Made by a program: the position numbers and the translations under genes
Notes under the pieces: model-generated
What the model saw: only the letters and a program-made list of their open reading frames with translations
Told to the model about the DNA's origin: nothing
The model's database searches: none
Origin: Solanum dulcamara
Taxonomy: Eukaryota; Streptophyta; Magnoliopsida; Solanales; Solanaceae
DNA: 64,000 bases
Reading direction: 5' to 3'
Assembly: GCF_947179165.1 (NCBI RefSeq)
Contig: NC_077240.1
Coordinates: 2,797,501-2,861,500, forward strand
Shown: positions 47,706 through 58,156 of the stretch, one piece after another
How positions within the stretch are numbered: position 1 is the first letter of the stretch
Layout: every line of letters begins with the position of its first letter

Positions 47706-49343
47706 CTAGCCTTCTACCCTAATGTGTGTCCTCCACACCCTCCTATCTAGGGTCATGTCCTCGGTAAGTCGTAAATGCGCCATGTCCTGTCTGATCACAT
47801 CTCCCCAATATTTCTTCGACCTACCCCTACCTCTTCTGAAACAATCCATGGCCAGCCTCTCACATCTCCGCACTGGTGCATTTGGGACTCTCCTCTTCAC
47901 ATGTCCAAACCATCTCAGTCGCGTTTCCCGTATCTTGTCTTCCACCGAGGCCACTCCTACCTTTTTTCGAATAGCCTCATTTCTAATCTTGTCACTCCTG
48001 GTATGCCCACACATCCATCTCAACATTCTCATCTCGGCAACCTTCATCCTTTGCACGTGGGAGACCTTAACTGGCCAACACTCCGCCCCATACAACATAG
48101 ATGGTCTAACGACCACTTTGTAGAACTTGCCCTTAAGTTGTGGTGGCACCTTCTTGTCACATAACACACCGGAGGCGAGCCTCCATTTCATCCATCCTGC
48201 CCCAATACGGTGTGTGACATCCTTGTCGATCTCTCCGCTGTCTTGCATGATAGAACCAAGATACTTAAAACTACTTCTCTTCTGGATGGCTTGGTCCCCG
48301 AGCCTAACTTCCGCGCCAACCTCTTGAGGTGTCTCACTGAACTTGCACTCTAGGTACTCTGTCTTGGTCCTACTCAGCTTAAACCCCTTAGACTCCAAGG
48401 TGCATCTCCAATCTTCCAGCTTAGCGTTAACTCCGCTACGAGTCTCATCGATGAGGACTATGTCATCCGCAAAAAGCATACACCATGGCACCTCACCTTG
48501 AATTTGTCGCGTCAATCCATCCATCACCAAGGCAAATAGGAACGGGCTAAGAGCTGATCCTTGGTGCAACCCCATCATAACTGGGAAGTGTTCTGAGTCC
48601 CCTCCTATTGTCCTTACCCTGGTTTTGGCACCCTCGTACATGTCCTTGATCACCCTTATGTACGCTACATGTACACCTTTAGCCTCCAAACATCTCCATA
48701 GTATCTCTCGTGGGACTTTATCGTAAGCCTTTTCCAAGTCGATGAACACCATATGCAAGTCTCTTTTCCTCTCCCTATATTGCTCCATTAGTCTCCTCAT
48801 AAGGTGGATGGCTTCTGTAGTTGAGCGTCCCGGCATAAATCCGAACTGGTTCTCTGAAATAGACACGCCTCTCCTCACCCTCATCTCTACTACTCTTTCC
48901 CACACTTTCATAGTATGGCTTAGAAGCTTAGTACCTCTATAGTTGTCACAGCTCTGGCTATCCCCTTTATTTTTGTAAAGCGGGATCATGATGCTCGATC
49001 TCCATTCTACGGGCATCGTTGTCGTCGTAAAGATGACATTAAATAACCTAGTCAGCCATTCCAAACCTACCGAGCCCGCGCTCTTCCAAAATTCTCCAGG
49101 GATCTCGTCAGGTCCGGTCGCTCTTCCCCAGCGCATCCTACGAACAGCATCCTTAACCTCATCGACCGTAATACTCCTACAACCCCCAAAATCGTGACTC
49201 CTTCCTGTATGTTCCAAATCTCCCAACATAATTTCTCTGTCCCCTTTGTCATTCAAAAGTTTATGGAAGTATGACTGCCATCTTTGTTTGATAAGGGTCT
49301 CCTCTACCAATACTTTTCCGTCTTCATCTTTAATGCACTTCAC
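47706..49343 (-). CDS. LINE reverse transcriptase part of the RTE polyprotein, in frame after the stop
   Basis: 545 codons directly follow the stop at 49344, starting [10 protein letters not shown] with no initiator of its own. RT motifs: [85 protein letters not shown], and the catalytic FADDIVL, then [17 protein letters not shown] thumb and the C-terminal [11 protein letters not shown] and SRGRG-type regions. Domains are intact. Without readthrough of one stop it would not be translated, so it is a near-intact but probably inactive copy. Confidence 0.85.
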   Translation of the reverse strand: MKCIKDEDGKVLVEETLIKQRWQSYFHKLLNDKGDREIMLGDLEHTGRSHDFGGCRSITVDEVKDAVRRMRWGRATGPDEIPGEFWKSAGSVGLEWLTRLFNVIFTTTTMPVEWRSSIMIPLYKNKGDSQSCDNYRGTKLLSHTMKVWERVVEMRVRRGVSISENQFGFMPGRSTTEAIHLMRRLMEQYRERKRDLHMVFIDLEKAYDKVPREILWRCLEAKGVHVAYIRVIKDMYEGAKTRVRTIGGDSEHFPVMMGLHQGSALSPFLFALVMDGLTRQIQGEVPWCMLFADDIVLIDETRSGVNAKLEDWRCTLESKGFKLSRTKTEYLECKFSETPQEVGAEVRLGDQAIQKRSSFKYLGSIMQDSGEIDKDVTHRIGAGWMKWRLASGVLCDKKVPPQLKGKFYKVVVRPSMLYGAECWPVKVSHVQRMKVAEMRMLRWMCGHTRSDKIRNEAIRKKVGVASVEDKIRETRLRWFGHVKRRVPNAPVRRCERLAMDCFRRGRGRSKKYWGDVIRQDMAHLRLTEDMTLDRRVWRTHIRVEG

Positions 49344-50654
49344 TTAATCCACATCGCGTGCCCTTCTCTCCCGGGCCCTGGCTAGCCTGAATAATTTTCT
49401 GTCCCCACCTTTCTCTTCCAGTTCAGCATAAAGATGTTCAAAAGTTGCTATTTTTGCCATTGCAACCGCCGACTTCGCCTCCTTCCTCGCTATCTTATAC
49501 AGTTCTCCATTTGTCCACTTCTCCACCTCATCCTTGCTCTCCATCAACTTAGCATACGCCACCTTCTTTGCTTCCACTTTTCCTTGCACTTCTCCATTCC
49601 ACCACCAGTCCCCTCGATGCTGACTATGACTGCCTGTTGAGACTCCTAGCACTTCCTTTGCTACAACCCTAATATAACTAGCTGTCCTATCCCACATATC
49701 ATTCGCATCCCCACTAGTATCCCAGACCCCCATATCCTTCAATTTCTCTCCCATCTCGAGGGCACTCACCGTTGTTAAACTCCCCCATCTGATCCTAGGT
49801 CGTTCTTCCCCGACCCTCCTCGTCCTTGTCATCTTTATCCCTAAATCCATCATTAAGAGCTTATGTCGGGTTGTAAGGTTGTCGATCGGGATGACCTTAC
49901 AGTCTTTACACAAACCCTTATCATCCTTCCTGAGGAGTAAAAAATCTATCTGAGTTTTAGCCACTGAGCTACGGAAGGTTACCAAGTGGTCCTCCTTCTT
50001 TGGGAAACTCGAGTTGGCTATCACCAATCCGAAAGCTCTTGCGAAATCCAACAGTGCGGTTCCTCCTCCATTTCTGTCCCCGAAGCCAAAGCCCCCATGC
50101 ACATCATCATAACCTCCCGAAATAGATCCGATGTGCCCATTGAAATCCCCTCCCACGACAAGCTTCTCAATAGGTGGTATGCCTCCCACTAACTCGTCCA
50201 ACTGCTCCCAAAAGCGCCTCTTATCCTCCTCGCATAAGCCCGCTTGCGGCGCATAAGCACTAATAACGTTCAACGTGATCCCTTCAACGACCATTTTAAT
50301 CGACATCATCCTATCATTGACTCTCCTAACCTCCACCACCTGATCCCTTAAATCACTGTCTATTAAAATGCCTACCCCATTTCTATACTTCGATTTACCA
50401 GAAAACCAAAGCTTATACCCGTCTACCTCCTTAGCTTTAGAGCCGACCCATTTTGTCTCCTGGACACAGGCTATATTAATCTTCCTCTTCTTTAGAATCT
50501 TAACCAGTTCTATGGATTTACCCGTTAACGTCCCAATGTTCCAAGAACCTATTCTCAGTCTAGACGCTCCTTTAACCCACTTACCTCTCCTTACCCTCGT
50601 CCCCGTCCATGAGCGAGAACATGACCCTAGTCTACCATCACTATCCAAAGCCAC
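49344..50654 (-). CDS. LINE endonuclease (EEP) part of the RTE polyprotein, ends at a premature stop
   Basis: 436 residues. The exonuclease-endonuclease-phosphatase domain shows its motifs in order: [13 protein letters not shown] (about residue 37), [38 protein letters not shown] and [12 protein letters not shown]. This APE-like endonuclease nicks target DNA so that the RT can prime. The frame ends with TAA at 49346-49344, and the RT part follows in the same frame, so the two were one protein. The start at 50654 is the first ATG of the open frame. Confidence 0.85.
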   Translation of the reverse strand: MALDSDGRLGSCSRSWTGTRVRRGKWVKGASRLRIGSWNIGTLTGKSIELVKILKKRKINIACVQETKWVGSKAKEVDGYKLWFSGKSKYRNGVGILIDSDLRDQVVEVRRVNDRMMSIKMVVEGITLNVISAYAPQAGLCEEDKRRFWEQLDELVGGIPPIEKLVVGGDFNGHIGSISGGYDDVHGGFGFGDRNGGGTALLDFARAFGLVIANSSFPKKEDHLVTFRSSVAKTQIDFLLLRKDDKGLCKDCKVIPIDNLTTRHKLLMMDLGIKMTRTRRVGEERPRIRWGSLTTVSALEMGEKLKDMGVWDTSGDANDMWDRTASYIRVVAKEVLGVSTGSHSQHRGDWWWNGEVQGKVEAKKVAYAKLMESKDEVEKWTNGELYKIARKEAKSAVAMAKIATFEHLYAELEEKGGDRKLFRLARARERRARDVD

Positions 50655-50907
50655 GAAAATGCGTAAGAACTAATAAATTATTCGGGAGTTTAAAATTGGC
50701 AAAATGTAACTACCAGTATATGAACAAAGGATAGAATATAAAGATATAAAAACCGGAGGTACCTACTCCGGTAGAAATGAACCTGGTTCCCGTCGAAAAA
50801 TACTGCTCACGTCGATATACTGTTCACGTCGGCGTACTTGGTTGAGTTGCAACGGTTGTTCGTCACCGGAAATACAGATCTGTACACCTGAAAAGAAAAA
50901 AATACTT

Positions 50908-50965
50908 TGCCGGAAAAACTAGAGCTTCGCCGGAAAAACTGAAGCTTCGCCGGAAAAACTTGAGA
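50908..50965 (-). repeat. three 20-bp direct repeats in the LINE 5' leader
   Basis: CCGGAAAAACT recurs at 20-bp spacing (starting 50910, 50930, 50950) with linkers like AGAGCTTCG and GAAGCTTCG. They lie upstream of the coding frame, where an internal promoter would be. Confidence 0.75.
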
Positions 50966-51242
50966 TCTGGATGGATCTGTCTAGATCTGTCTCTAAGAAG
51001 CTTTACGGAAATGGAGAAATTCCGATGGAGAAGTCGCCGGAAAAAATGAGAAACCGATGAATCAGATTCACTAAGATTTCCGGTGAATAGATTAACAGAT
51101 CATCGACAGAGAGATTTTCTGTTGTGAGACTGTAAAGATGCGTCAGCCAACCAGCAAAACAATTCCTATAATTTCTTTTCTATATTCACCGAGTTCTAAA
51201 CAGTGCACCACTATGAGTGTGAGATCCAAAACAATACAGCAC

Positions 51243-51504
51243 GATTGGGCAAAATGCAACTTTAAACCAAGCTTGATTAAAGATTCCACAACCAATATGG
51301 AAATAACTATTATTTCTTTTTTCAAAAGGCAAAAGAAAAAGGGCCTGATCTTAACCTTTCTAGTTGGGCTTCAAAAACATTTGTACACATCTATTGTTAA
51401 CTGTTTGTATAATAAGTGTATAATCAATATAAGATGTGTAGACTATAATCACACTACCTAAATTTGTAAACATAAGAATTATGGTTATCTTTTATTGTAG
51501 AATT
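51243..51504. other. short gene-free stretch
   Basis: No feature recognised between the LINE and the next LTR. Confidence 0.45.
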
Positions 51505-51955
51505 TGTTGGGCGGTTATGTTACATAAAATAAATAAATAAATATTCAAGTTGAGCATATATATCTCACTTTTTTTAAAGGAGATTCAAGTACACTATGAT
51601 ATAATTTATACTGATTCAGCAGTATAATTCTTGACTTATTCCAGAATACAACAACTCAATAACATTGTACAACTCAAACAATTTCAATTAATTGAAGAGC
51701 TCAAAGCTCTATCAAAAAACACTTTCCTTCAATATAAAATTACTCTTTTTTGTATAGTGAATTAGTGAAAAGCTTAGAATATTTTTCTTGTCTCAACTCT
51801 CTTTCACAACATTAACCTCAATATAAATACAATATCATACTTCTTATCTTTTCTTACGCTCTATATTTTTTTGTACCTAAAATAATGTAACATCATCACT
51901 ATTTATAGGTGAAAAATTCTTCTTTCAAATGAATATGAAGATTATGTGTAGTAAC
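51505..51955 (+). mobile_element. truncated LTR, same family as 33541-34208
   Basis: It starts TGTTGGGCGG and follows the LTR at 33541 through AAAGGAGATTCAAG, GAAGAGCTCAAAGCTCTA, CACTTTCCTTCAA, TTTTGTATAGTGAAT and ATTTATAGGTGAA, then loses similarity before the end. It is more diverged than the first copy, and is an older insertion. Confidence 0.7.
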
Positions 51956-52212
51956 ACAAATACCTAAAAGATTTTTTATCAATAAGGAACAAACTTCCTC
52001 CTCTCAAATACTCTCGTCAACCACTAACTAATCTAAAATAATCGTCGTCCTAATTGTGCAAGTTACCCTCAATTTTTTGGGGATTTTTACACCACAAATC
52101 TTTTTTAAATATTTATCATTTATTAACATAACTGACATAAAAATTTTAAAACTTTCAAAATTACTTTTTAAAAATAATTTTATAGCATATAATGAGATCC
52201 CAACAACCAATA

Positions 52213-52345
52213 TGGGATGTGGCGCAGTGGTGAGACTGTTTCACCATTAAATAGAGGTCTCGGGTTCAAGCTTTGGTAAAATATTCTCTCCTTTTTGTTT
52301 CTTTCTAATTTTACATGATTAAACAAGCTTTTTTTTTTCTTAGGA
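52213..52345 (+). mobile_element. tRNA-derived SINE-like element
   Basis: GGGATGTGGCGCAGTGG contains a pol III box A (TGGCGCAGTGG, 52220-52230), and GGGTTCAAGCT (52262-52272) is a box B at normal spacing. The sequence then runs to an oligo-T stretch near 52331-52340. An acceptor stem and anticodon arm do not form, so it is not a tRNA gene. The GGGA-GTGGCGCAGTGG start is like solanaceous SolS SINEs. No target-site duplication was found. Confidence 0.6.
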
Positions 52346-54036
52346 TCATATACGTATAATATTATTATACTCGACATATTTGTGTTACTCTAATGAGGGT
52401 CGAGAGGGAATTCTTCTGAAAATCTGGAATATGATTAATCTACATAAAATAATATGAAATTCGAATTGGAATACACAATTGCTTTCTCTAGAAAGATTCA
52501 ACTCGATTTGCCTTAATATTTAACAAAGTACGTTGCAGAACTCAACTCGATTTGCGATGTTGAATTATCTTATAAAATTGAAATTTCAGTTCAATCGTGA
52601 TCTTTACTTGTATAAAAGAAAGAGTCATTACAATGATACATTTTGTTCAGAATCCATTATTCAAATGAGATAATTATGAAACAAATCTTTAGGTAGCGAT
52701 ATTTCCGGCATCCAACAAGTTTATTAATGAATCCAATATTTTAGGAAACGCTTCTATAGATACTAATAATAAATTAGAAATTAAGTATTAAATTATCTCT
52801 TAATTTTTAAATTAAATTAATAAAAGTAGACTCTGTCAATTAGACGGTTCGGTTGGTTATTTTTAAAAAATTATATCATCCCATTTTTGGGGATATTTTA
52901 TAATGTCTAATCAAAATTAGATCTTTTAAAACTATTCTGATCATATCGGTTTTTTTTCGATATCGGTACGCTTCGGTTAATTTTCATTTTTTTTTTACTT
53001 TTAAAGTATCAAGTCAAAATATACTATTATTAAAATATTTCTTTCACAAGTATGTTCGAAGTATTTCAATTCTTCACCAAAAAGTCAAGAATGTAAAATC
53101 TTGTTGCCGTATTGTTTGATCTTAAACATTTAATAGGAGTGCTTGCATAGATTTTGCCGTATTTTTTGATGGGGTATCTATTAATAGTATTTTTTAATTT
53201 TAAATCTAATAAATTTAAGGATGATTAAAGAGTAAAGATTCAAAGTCATCCAATCACCAGATGTTTAGGACCTAAGTTATATTTATATTTGAAAAATGTT
53301 ATAAAGTATATTTATATATTAAATTTAACATATTGTTAATATATAAATATATTTACGGTTATTCGATTCGGTTTGGGAATTTTTTGATTTTTTTATAAAT
53401 TAAAAAGACCATCCCAATTGTTGAAGGTTATACACTTAAATAAAAGTTCACGATTTTATTTAAAAAATAATATAAATCAATTCGACATAATTAGATTCGA
53501 TCGATTTTTTATATTCTTTTGACACCCCAAATTCTTTTTAATACAGTACAGTGGCACAAAGAAAATGTTTTAAGTACTAGCTTAGTCCTTGGATGTAGGT
53601 AATGCATTTTTCCGTGGTCTAGTTTCCACTTTAATTTCCAGAACCAAAGTACATGTTGCTTATATAGAGAGAGGCTAATCTAATTTATTTATTTATTTTA
53701 AAAAAAAAACGGAAAAAGGGATTTTGTGAGAGCTCGGCACTAGCTAGGTGCAGCAAATAATATTATATCAATTTTAAAATATATACATAAAATAATTAAT
53801 TTTATAAAATAAAAAAAGGTGAATAATTCAAAAATTATCAAATACCTCTAATAAATATAGAATAAAGTAATCTTACATTCTATTGCGAAAATATCATACA
53901 TTATACCTGACTAAACGTGGCCTTACACCCTAATGGAGTAGTAATGACCACCTTACATTATGTAGCTACTTTCCTGCTTTTCTTTTATTAATAAAGACTT
54001 TGAAACCACTTTTCACTATAATAATGTTAAGAATTT
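52346..54036. other. AT-rich gene-free stretch; right end is a flank repeat
   Basis: No gene seen. From about 53926 to 54042 it resembles 44150-44255 and 58855-58960 (CACCCTA(A/G)TGGAGTAG... GTTAAGAATTTA), which shows that copia C sits in one unit of an older tandem duplication. Confidence 0.55.
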
Positions 54037-54042
54037 AAAAGG

Positions 54043-54394
54043 TGTTACGAAAATAAATTAAATTTAGCAAAATAAAGCGGAGAGAATAAGAAAGAAGAAG
54101 AAGAAATAGAGTAGTGTTAAAGAAAAATATATGGATGTCATTGTAATGGGACCTACCACCAAATTGATGAGGTGAGAGCCACTAGATAATTTGCACAACT
54201 TGCCCTTCTTCTTTGGTCTTCTGGCAATTTATTTAGATACACAGAAATATAGTAATACATACACGGCAGTATTATTCTCTACTCTATTTCTCCTTCTTCT
54301 CTCTTATTATCTCTACTTTATTTTGTTAAATTTAGTTTATTTTCATAACAAGTAGAGAATAATATTGCCGTGTATGTATTGCTATATTTTTCCG
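54043..54394. repeat. LTR-derived palindrome at the 3' side of copia C
   Basis: 54043-54111 (TGTTACGAAAATAAATTAAA...) and 54281-54350 (...TTTAGTTTATTTTCATAACA) are ~70-bp inverted repeats. 54351-54394 is in turn an inverted copy of 54243-54283 (CATACACGGCA motif). The central part matches the LTR at 58032-58156, but in the opposite orientation to that expected for the 3' LTR of copia C. Confidence 0.75.
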
Positions 54395-55548
54395 GGAATC
54401 TTTATATATTTCAGGCATTTTAAATTCTTCAGGTTTTTTATAAAAATATCGTTATCCAGAAAGCAATATAAATAGGCTGTAACGACATCCATCAGATGCA
54501 TGCCAAGTTTTTCATGAACTGCCAGATTATAAGATATCTGAAAGTGGATGCATCCACCACAAGAGAATATATTTCCATATAATCAATGCCGGGTCCTTGC
54601 AAAAATTCTTGTGCCACAAGTCGTGCTTTATATCTTACGACTTCATTTTTCTCATTTCTTTTTCGCACAAAGACCCATTTGTATCCCACTGATTTAATAC
54701 CTTCAGGTGTTTGGACTATCGGTCCGAAAACTTTGCATTTTTCAAGCGAAGCTAATTCAACTTGAATTGTATCTTTTCATTTTGGCCAATCATTCATCTG
54801 TCTACATTCATCGACAGATTTTGGTTCAAGATCTTCATTTTGTTGCATTATTTCCATAGCAACATTATAAGCAAAATTATTGTCGACAATTATATTATTT
54901 TGGTTTCATATTTTTTCGATGAGACATAATTTATTGATTTTTTTTTTATCATTTTTAGACGCCTTAACCTCTTTTAAGGTTTTATCAATTGTTATATCTC
55001 TTCGCTCTTCTTGAGTAGGTTTCGTCATATCATGACCATCTTGATTGTTTGTTCTTTTTCTTTTTTGAGGATTTTTATCTTTGGAACGGATCGATCTACC
55101 ATATTTTAAATGTGGTTTAGACTCATTTGCATTAATTAATTTTCCTACTAGGACATCAACTCGAATTGGAGCATTAGCAGTTGGGATATGAGATTTAGTA
55201 ACTCTTGATAGGTCAGTGAATGCATATGGCAGTTGATTTGTAATATTTTACAAATGAATTATCTTTTGAACTTCTAGTTCACATTTATTTGTATGAGGAT
55301 CTAAATGAGATAGTGATAATGAATTCCAATCTATTTTCCTTTTCAGCAGCTTATTTTCTCCCCCCTAATGCTGGGTATTCTAATTCATCAAAATGACAAT
55401 CAGAAAATCTTGAAGTGAATAAATCTTCAGTTATAGGTTCCAAATATTTTATGATAGAAGGAGATTCATACCCAACATATATCCCCAATATTCTTTGGGT
55501 CCCATCTTTGTGCGTTGTGGTGGAGCAATCAGAATATATACTGCACAC
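54395..55548 (-). pseudogene. copia C reverse transcriptase N-terminal part
   Basis: GYKWVFVRKRNEKNEVVRYK and ARLVAQEFLQGPGIDYMEIY (54689-54492) is the RT fingers region. The N-terminal WPK-type region is near 54790. 55548-55351 is the integrase-RT spacer with YVGYESPSIIKYLEPITEDL. The palm with YVDD is deleted, so no polymerase can be made. Confidence 0.8.
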
Positions 55549-55994
55549 CCAAATATTCTAAGAGGGGAAATGTTCGTCTCCTGACCAAAAGTCAATTGTA
55601 ATGGGGAGACTTTATGAAAATTTATGGGTTTGATCCGCACAAGAGTTGCTGCATGCAAAATAGCATGACCCCATAATGAAATTAGAAGTTTTGTTCTCAT
55701 AAGCATTGGTCTAGCAATTAATTGGAGACGTTTAATTAATAATTCCGTTAGACCATTTTGAGTATGAATATGAGCAATCGAACGCTCAACTATTATCTCA
55801 GTAAACAAACAATATTCATTAAATTCCTGAGATGTGAACTCACCAACATTATCAAGACGAATTATCTTTATTGCATAATCTAGAAATTGTGCTCTTAACT
55901 TAATTATTTGAGCAAATAATCTCGCAAATGCCATATTACGAGTTGATAATAAGCAGACATATGACCATCTTATAGATGCATCTATTAAAATCAT
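55449..55994 (-). pseudogene. copia C integrase core
   Basis: 181 codons: ILIDASIRWSYVCLLSTRNM, IIRLDNVGEFTSQEFNEYC (the D..E segment), QNGLTELLIKRLQLIARPM and VSPLQLTFGQETNISPLRIF. Catalytic spacing is kept, but the upstream zinc-binding part is in another frame and an N-terminal stretch is cut by a stop near 56040. Confidence 0.8.
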
Positions 55995-56113
55995 ATAATA
56001 TTTGAATGGTCCACATGATGGGTGAATGGGCCCACTATATCACTCTGTATAAGTTTTAGAAATATTGGAGATTCAATGCCCACTTTGATTACTGATGGTC
56101 TAGTAATCAATTT

Positions 56114-56839
56114 TCATTGAGAACATGTAGCACAAGCAAATTCTTTAAATTGAAGAATTTTTTGGTTCTTCAAAGAGTGTTCATACGAACTCTCAATTAT
56201 TTTGCGCATCATATTAGAACCGGGATGGCCCAATCGGTCATGCCAAATAATAAAATCATTTGAGTTAGTAAACTTTTGGTTTAATATGTCATGTATTTCA
56301 ACAATGCTGATACTTGTGAAGTATAAGCCGAATGAAAGAGCGGATAACTTTTCAAGTATAAATTTTTTATCCGACATCATTGTAGTAATGTAAAGATATT
56401 CATTTTTTTCATCATTTGTAGTCCCAATATGATAACCATTTAGATGAATGTCTTTAAAACTTAATAAATTTCTTTGAGACTTACTACAATATAATGCTTC
56501 ATTAATTGTTAAATATGTTCCTCCGGTAAGTATAACTTTAGCTTTTCCGGATCCTTCAATTAATCTTGTAATATCAGATATTGTATTAATATTAGCATCA
56601 TTCATAATCAAATAAGAGAAATATTTATTATCTCTTAAAATAGTGTGTGTTGTGACACTATCAATAAGACACATATCATCATAATTTATTTTGGATCCAA
56701 CTGATGACTGAATTTTTTTTATATTCTTCATAAATAAAAGATACATTGTAAGAACGTGAAATACTAACAACATAAAAGCTTTAAGAAATTGTACTGTCTT
56801 AAGAAATATTTTTACGAAGTACACCATAATATCAAACAT
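56114..56839 (-). pseudogene. copia C protease and GAG-pre-integrase
   Basis: 241 codons. CLIDSVTTHTIL is the aspartic protease site, with the usual D-S-A/G-T-T-H changed to D-S-V-T-T-H. Then SKSQRNLLSFKDIHLNGYHI and IIWHDRLGHPGSNMMRKIIE, the GAG-pre-integrase core, followed by FACATCSQ. The frame is open but lacks a natural start. Confidence 0.82.
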
Positions 56840-57055
56840 AATAAGAAAATAGTAACTATTTTTATAAGATTTATTCCCAGTTAGATGATTAATTTCTCAG
56901 TCAATATTAATAAAGTCTTCAATTTTTAAATGAGTAATATTTGGTAGATATCCAAAGTCTTCATATTTATAAGCAAGATTTGCCTCAATATTTTCATGTT
57001 TATTTGAGGGGTTGCTTCATCATCATTTCAGAAATTCAAATGTGCCTCCATATTA

Positions 57056-57664
57056 TTATCTTTTTTTGAGAGAGGCTTGATAAAGTTTCACAAAATGATC
57101 GGGCGTATGACATTCATGTGCCCAATGACCCTTCATACCACACCAGTGACAAATATTGGATTTACCTCTAGAAGGATTATTTTGAGGAACTTTATTGTTC
57201 TCATGTTTATTTCCAACATGATGACGATAATTTTTTCGTCCTCTACCATGTCCTCGCCCACGTCCACGACCACGACCGTGATAATTATTTTGTCTTAATT
57301 CAAACTGATTATACGCTGCTACAACATTCGTTTCAAGAAATGGAGCAGACCCAATGGGACGAGCTTTATGATTTTTCATCAGCATAATATTATTTTGCTC
57401 AGCCACAAGTAGGCATGTTATTAATTCAGAATACTTCTTAAATCCTTTTTCACGATATTGTTGTTGCGTGAAAAGTGAAAAAGTTTTCTCAAGTAAGTCA
57501 TCATCAGTGATAGAATCTCCACATAATTTTAAAATGAAACTTACCTTGGGGATAGCAGAATTATAATCTGTCACGATTTTAAAATCTTGAAATCGAAGGT
57601 GTATCCAGTTATATCGGGCTTTTGGTAACACCGTAAGTTTCAGGTGGTGATACTGTTTCTTCAA
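57056..57664 (-). pseudogene. copia C gag with zinc knuckle
   Basis: 202 codons of gag: KARYNWIHLRFQDFKIVTDY, then an RGRGRGRGHGRGR basic tract and a CCHC zinc knuckle CHWCGMKGHWAHEC (about residues 173-186). The knuckle binds retroelement RNA. The N-terminal gag part (to the start near 57907, SNLSKLEFVAL) is separated by a break at ~57665-57845. Confidence 0.85.
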
Positions 57665-58156
57665 ATTAGTCCATAATTCAAAAGGGTCTTTAATAGTTAA
57701 ATATTCAGTTTTTAAACCTTCATGAATATGATGACGGAGAAAAATTATGGCCTTTGCTTTATCTTGGCTTGATGCATTATTATCTTGTTTAATAGTATCA
57801 TCAAGACCTTTAGCGTAAAGGTGAATTTCAGCATTAAGGATCTATAATAAATAATTTTTTTCAGAAATGTCAAGTGCCACAAATTCAAGTTTTGATAAAT
57901 TTGACATGATAAAACTGAGATAGAAATTAATTTAGAAATAATAAAGACAAATAAAAATAAATTTTTCAGTAGATATACCTGCTATAGAAATTAATATATC
58001 TGAAGAAAATTAGAAATTCATACGGATAACGTGTTATGAAAAAGGGCAATTTATAACCAAAGAAAAAGTGCAAATTGTGCAAATTGTCTAATGGGCCCAA
58101 CCTCATCAATTTGATGGTGGTCCCACTACAATGACATCCACTTACTTTTCTTTAAC

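Larger units (their letters stand above)
47385..51226 (-). mobile_element. full-length RTE-type LINE with 16-bp target-site duplication
   Basis: The element is about 3.84 kb on the minus strand, flanked by CAAAACAATACAGCAC at 47369-47384 and 51227-51242 (perfect 16-bp duplication). It has a 5' leader with 20-bp repeats, one long endonuclease-RT reading frame (50654 to 47706) broken by a single stop codon, and a 3' tail of GTTGTTGTTGTTGT type as in solanaceous RTE elements. The clean duplication and open frame show a recent insertion. Confidence 0.93.
54043..58156 (-). mobile_element. copia retrotransposon C (Ale/Retrofit-like) with 5-bp target-site duplication
   Basis: Flanked by AAAAGG at 54037-54042 and 58157-58162, consistent with a 5-bp duplication (AAAGG). 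On the minus strand: LTR remnant 58156-58032, leader, gag, protease, pre-integrase, integrase, and RT that ends near 54400 before the YVDD motif. RNase H is missing. The left end holds an LTR-derived inverted structure (54043-54394). Stops and shifts make it defective. It is the best-preserved member of the A/B/C group for gag and protease. Confidence 0.85.

Noticed and set aside
47722..48164. Plus-strand frames of 129-133 codons
   Set aside because: They are antisense shadows of the LINE reverse transcriptase, which has all catalytic motifs.
49434..50673. Several plus-strand frames over the LINE endonuclease
   Set aside because: Antisense shadows of the endonuclease frame; composition, not function.
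52213..52285. A tRNA gene
   Set aside because: Boxes A and B are present but no acceptor stem or proper anticodon arm can be formed; a SINE fits better.
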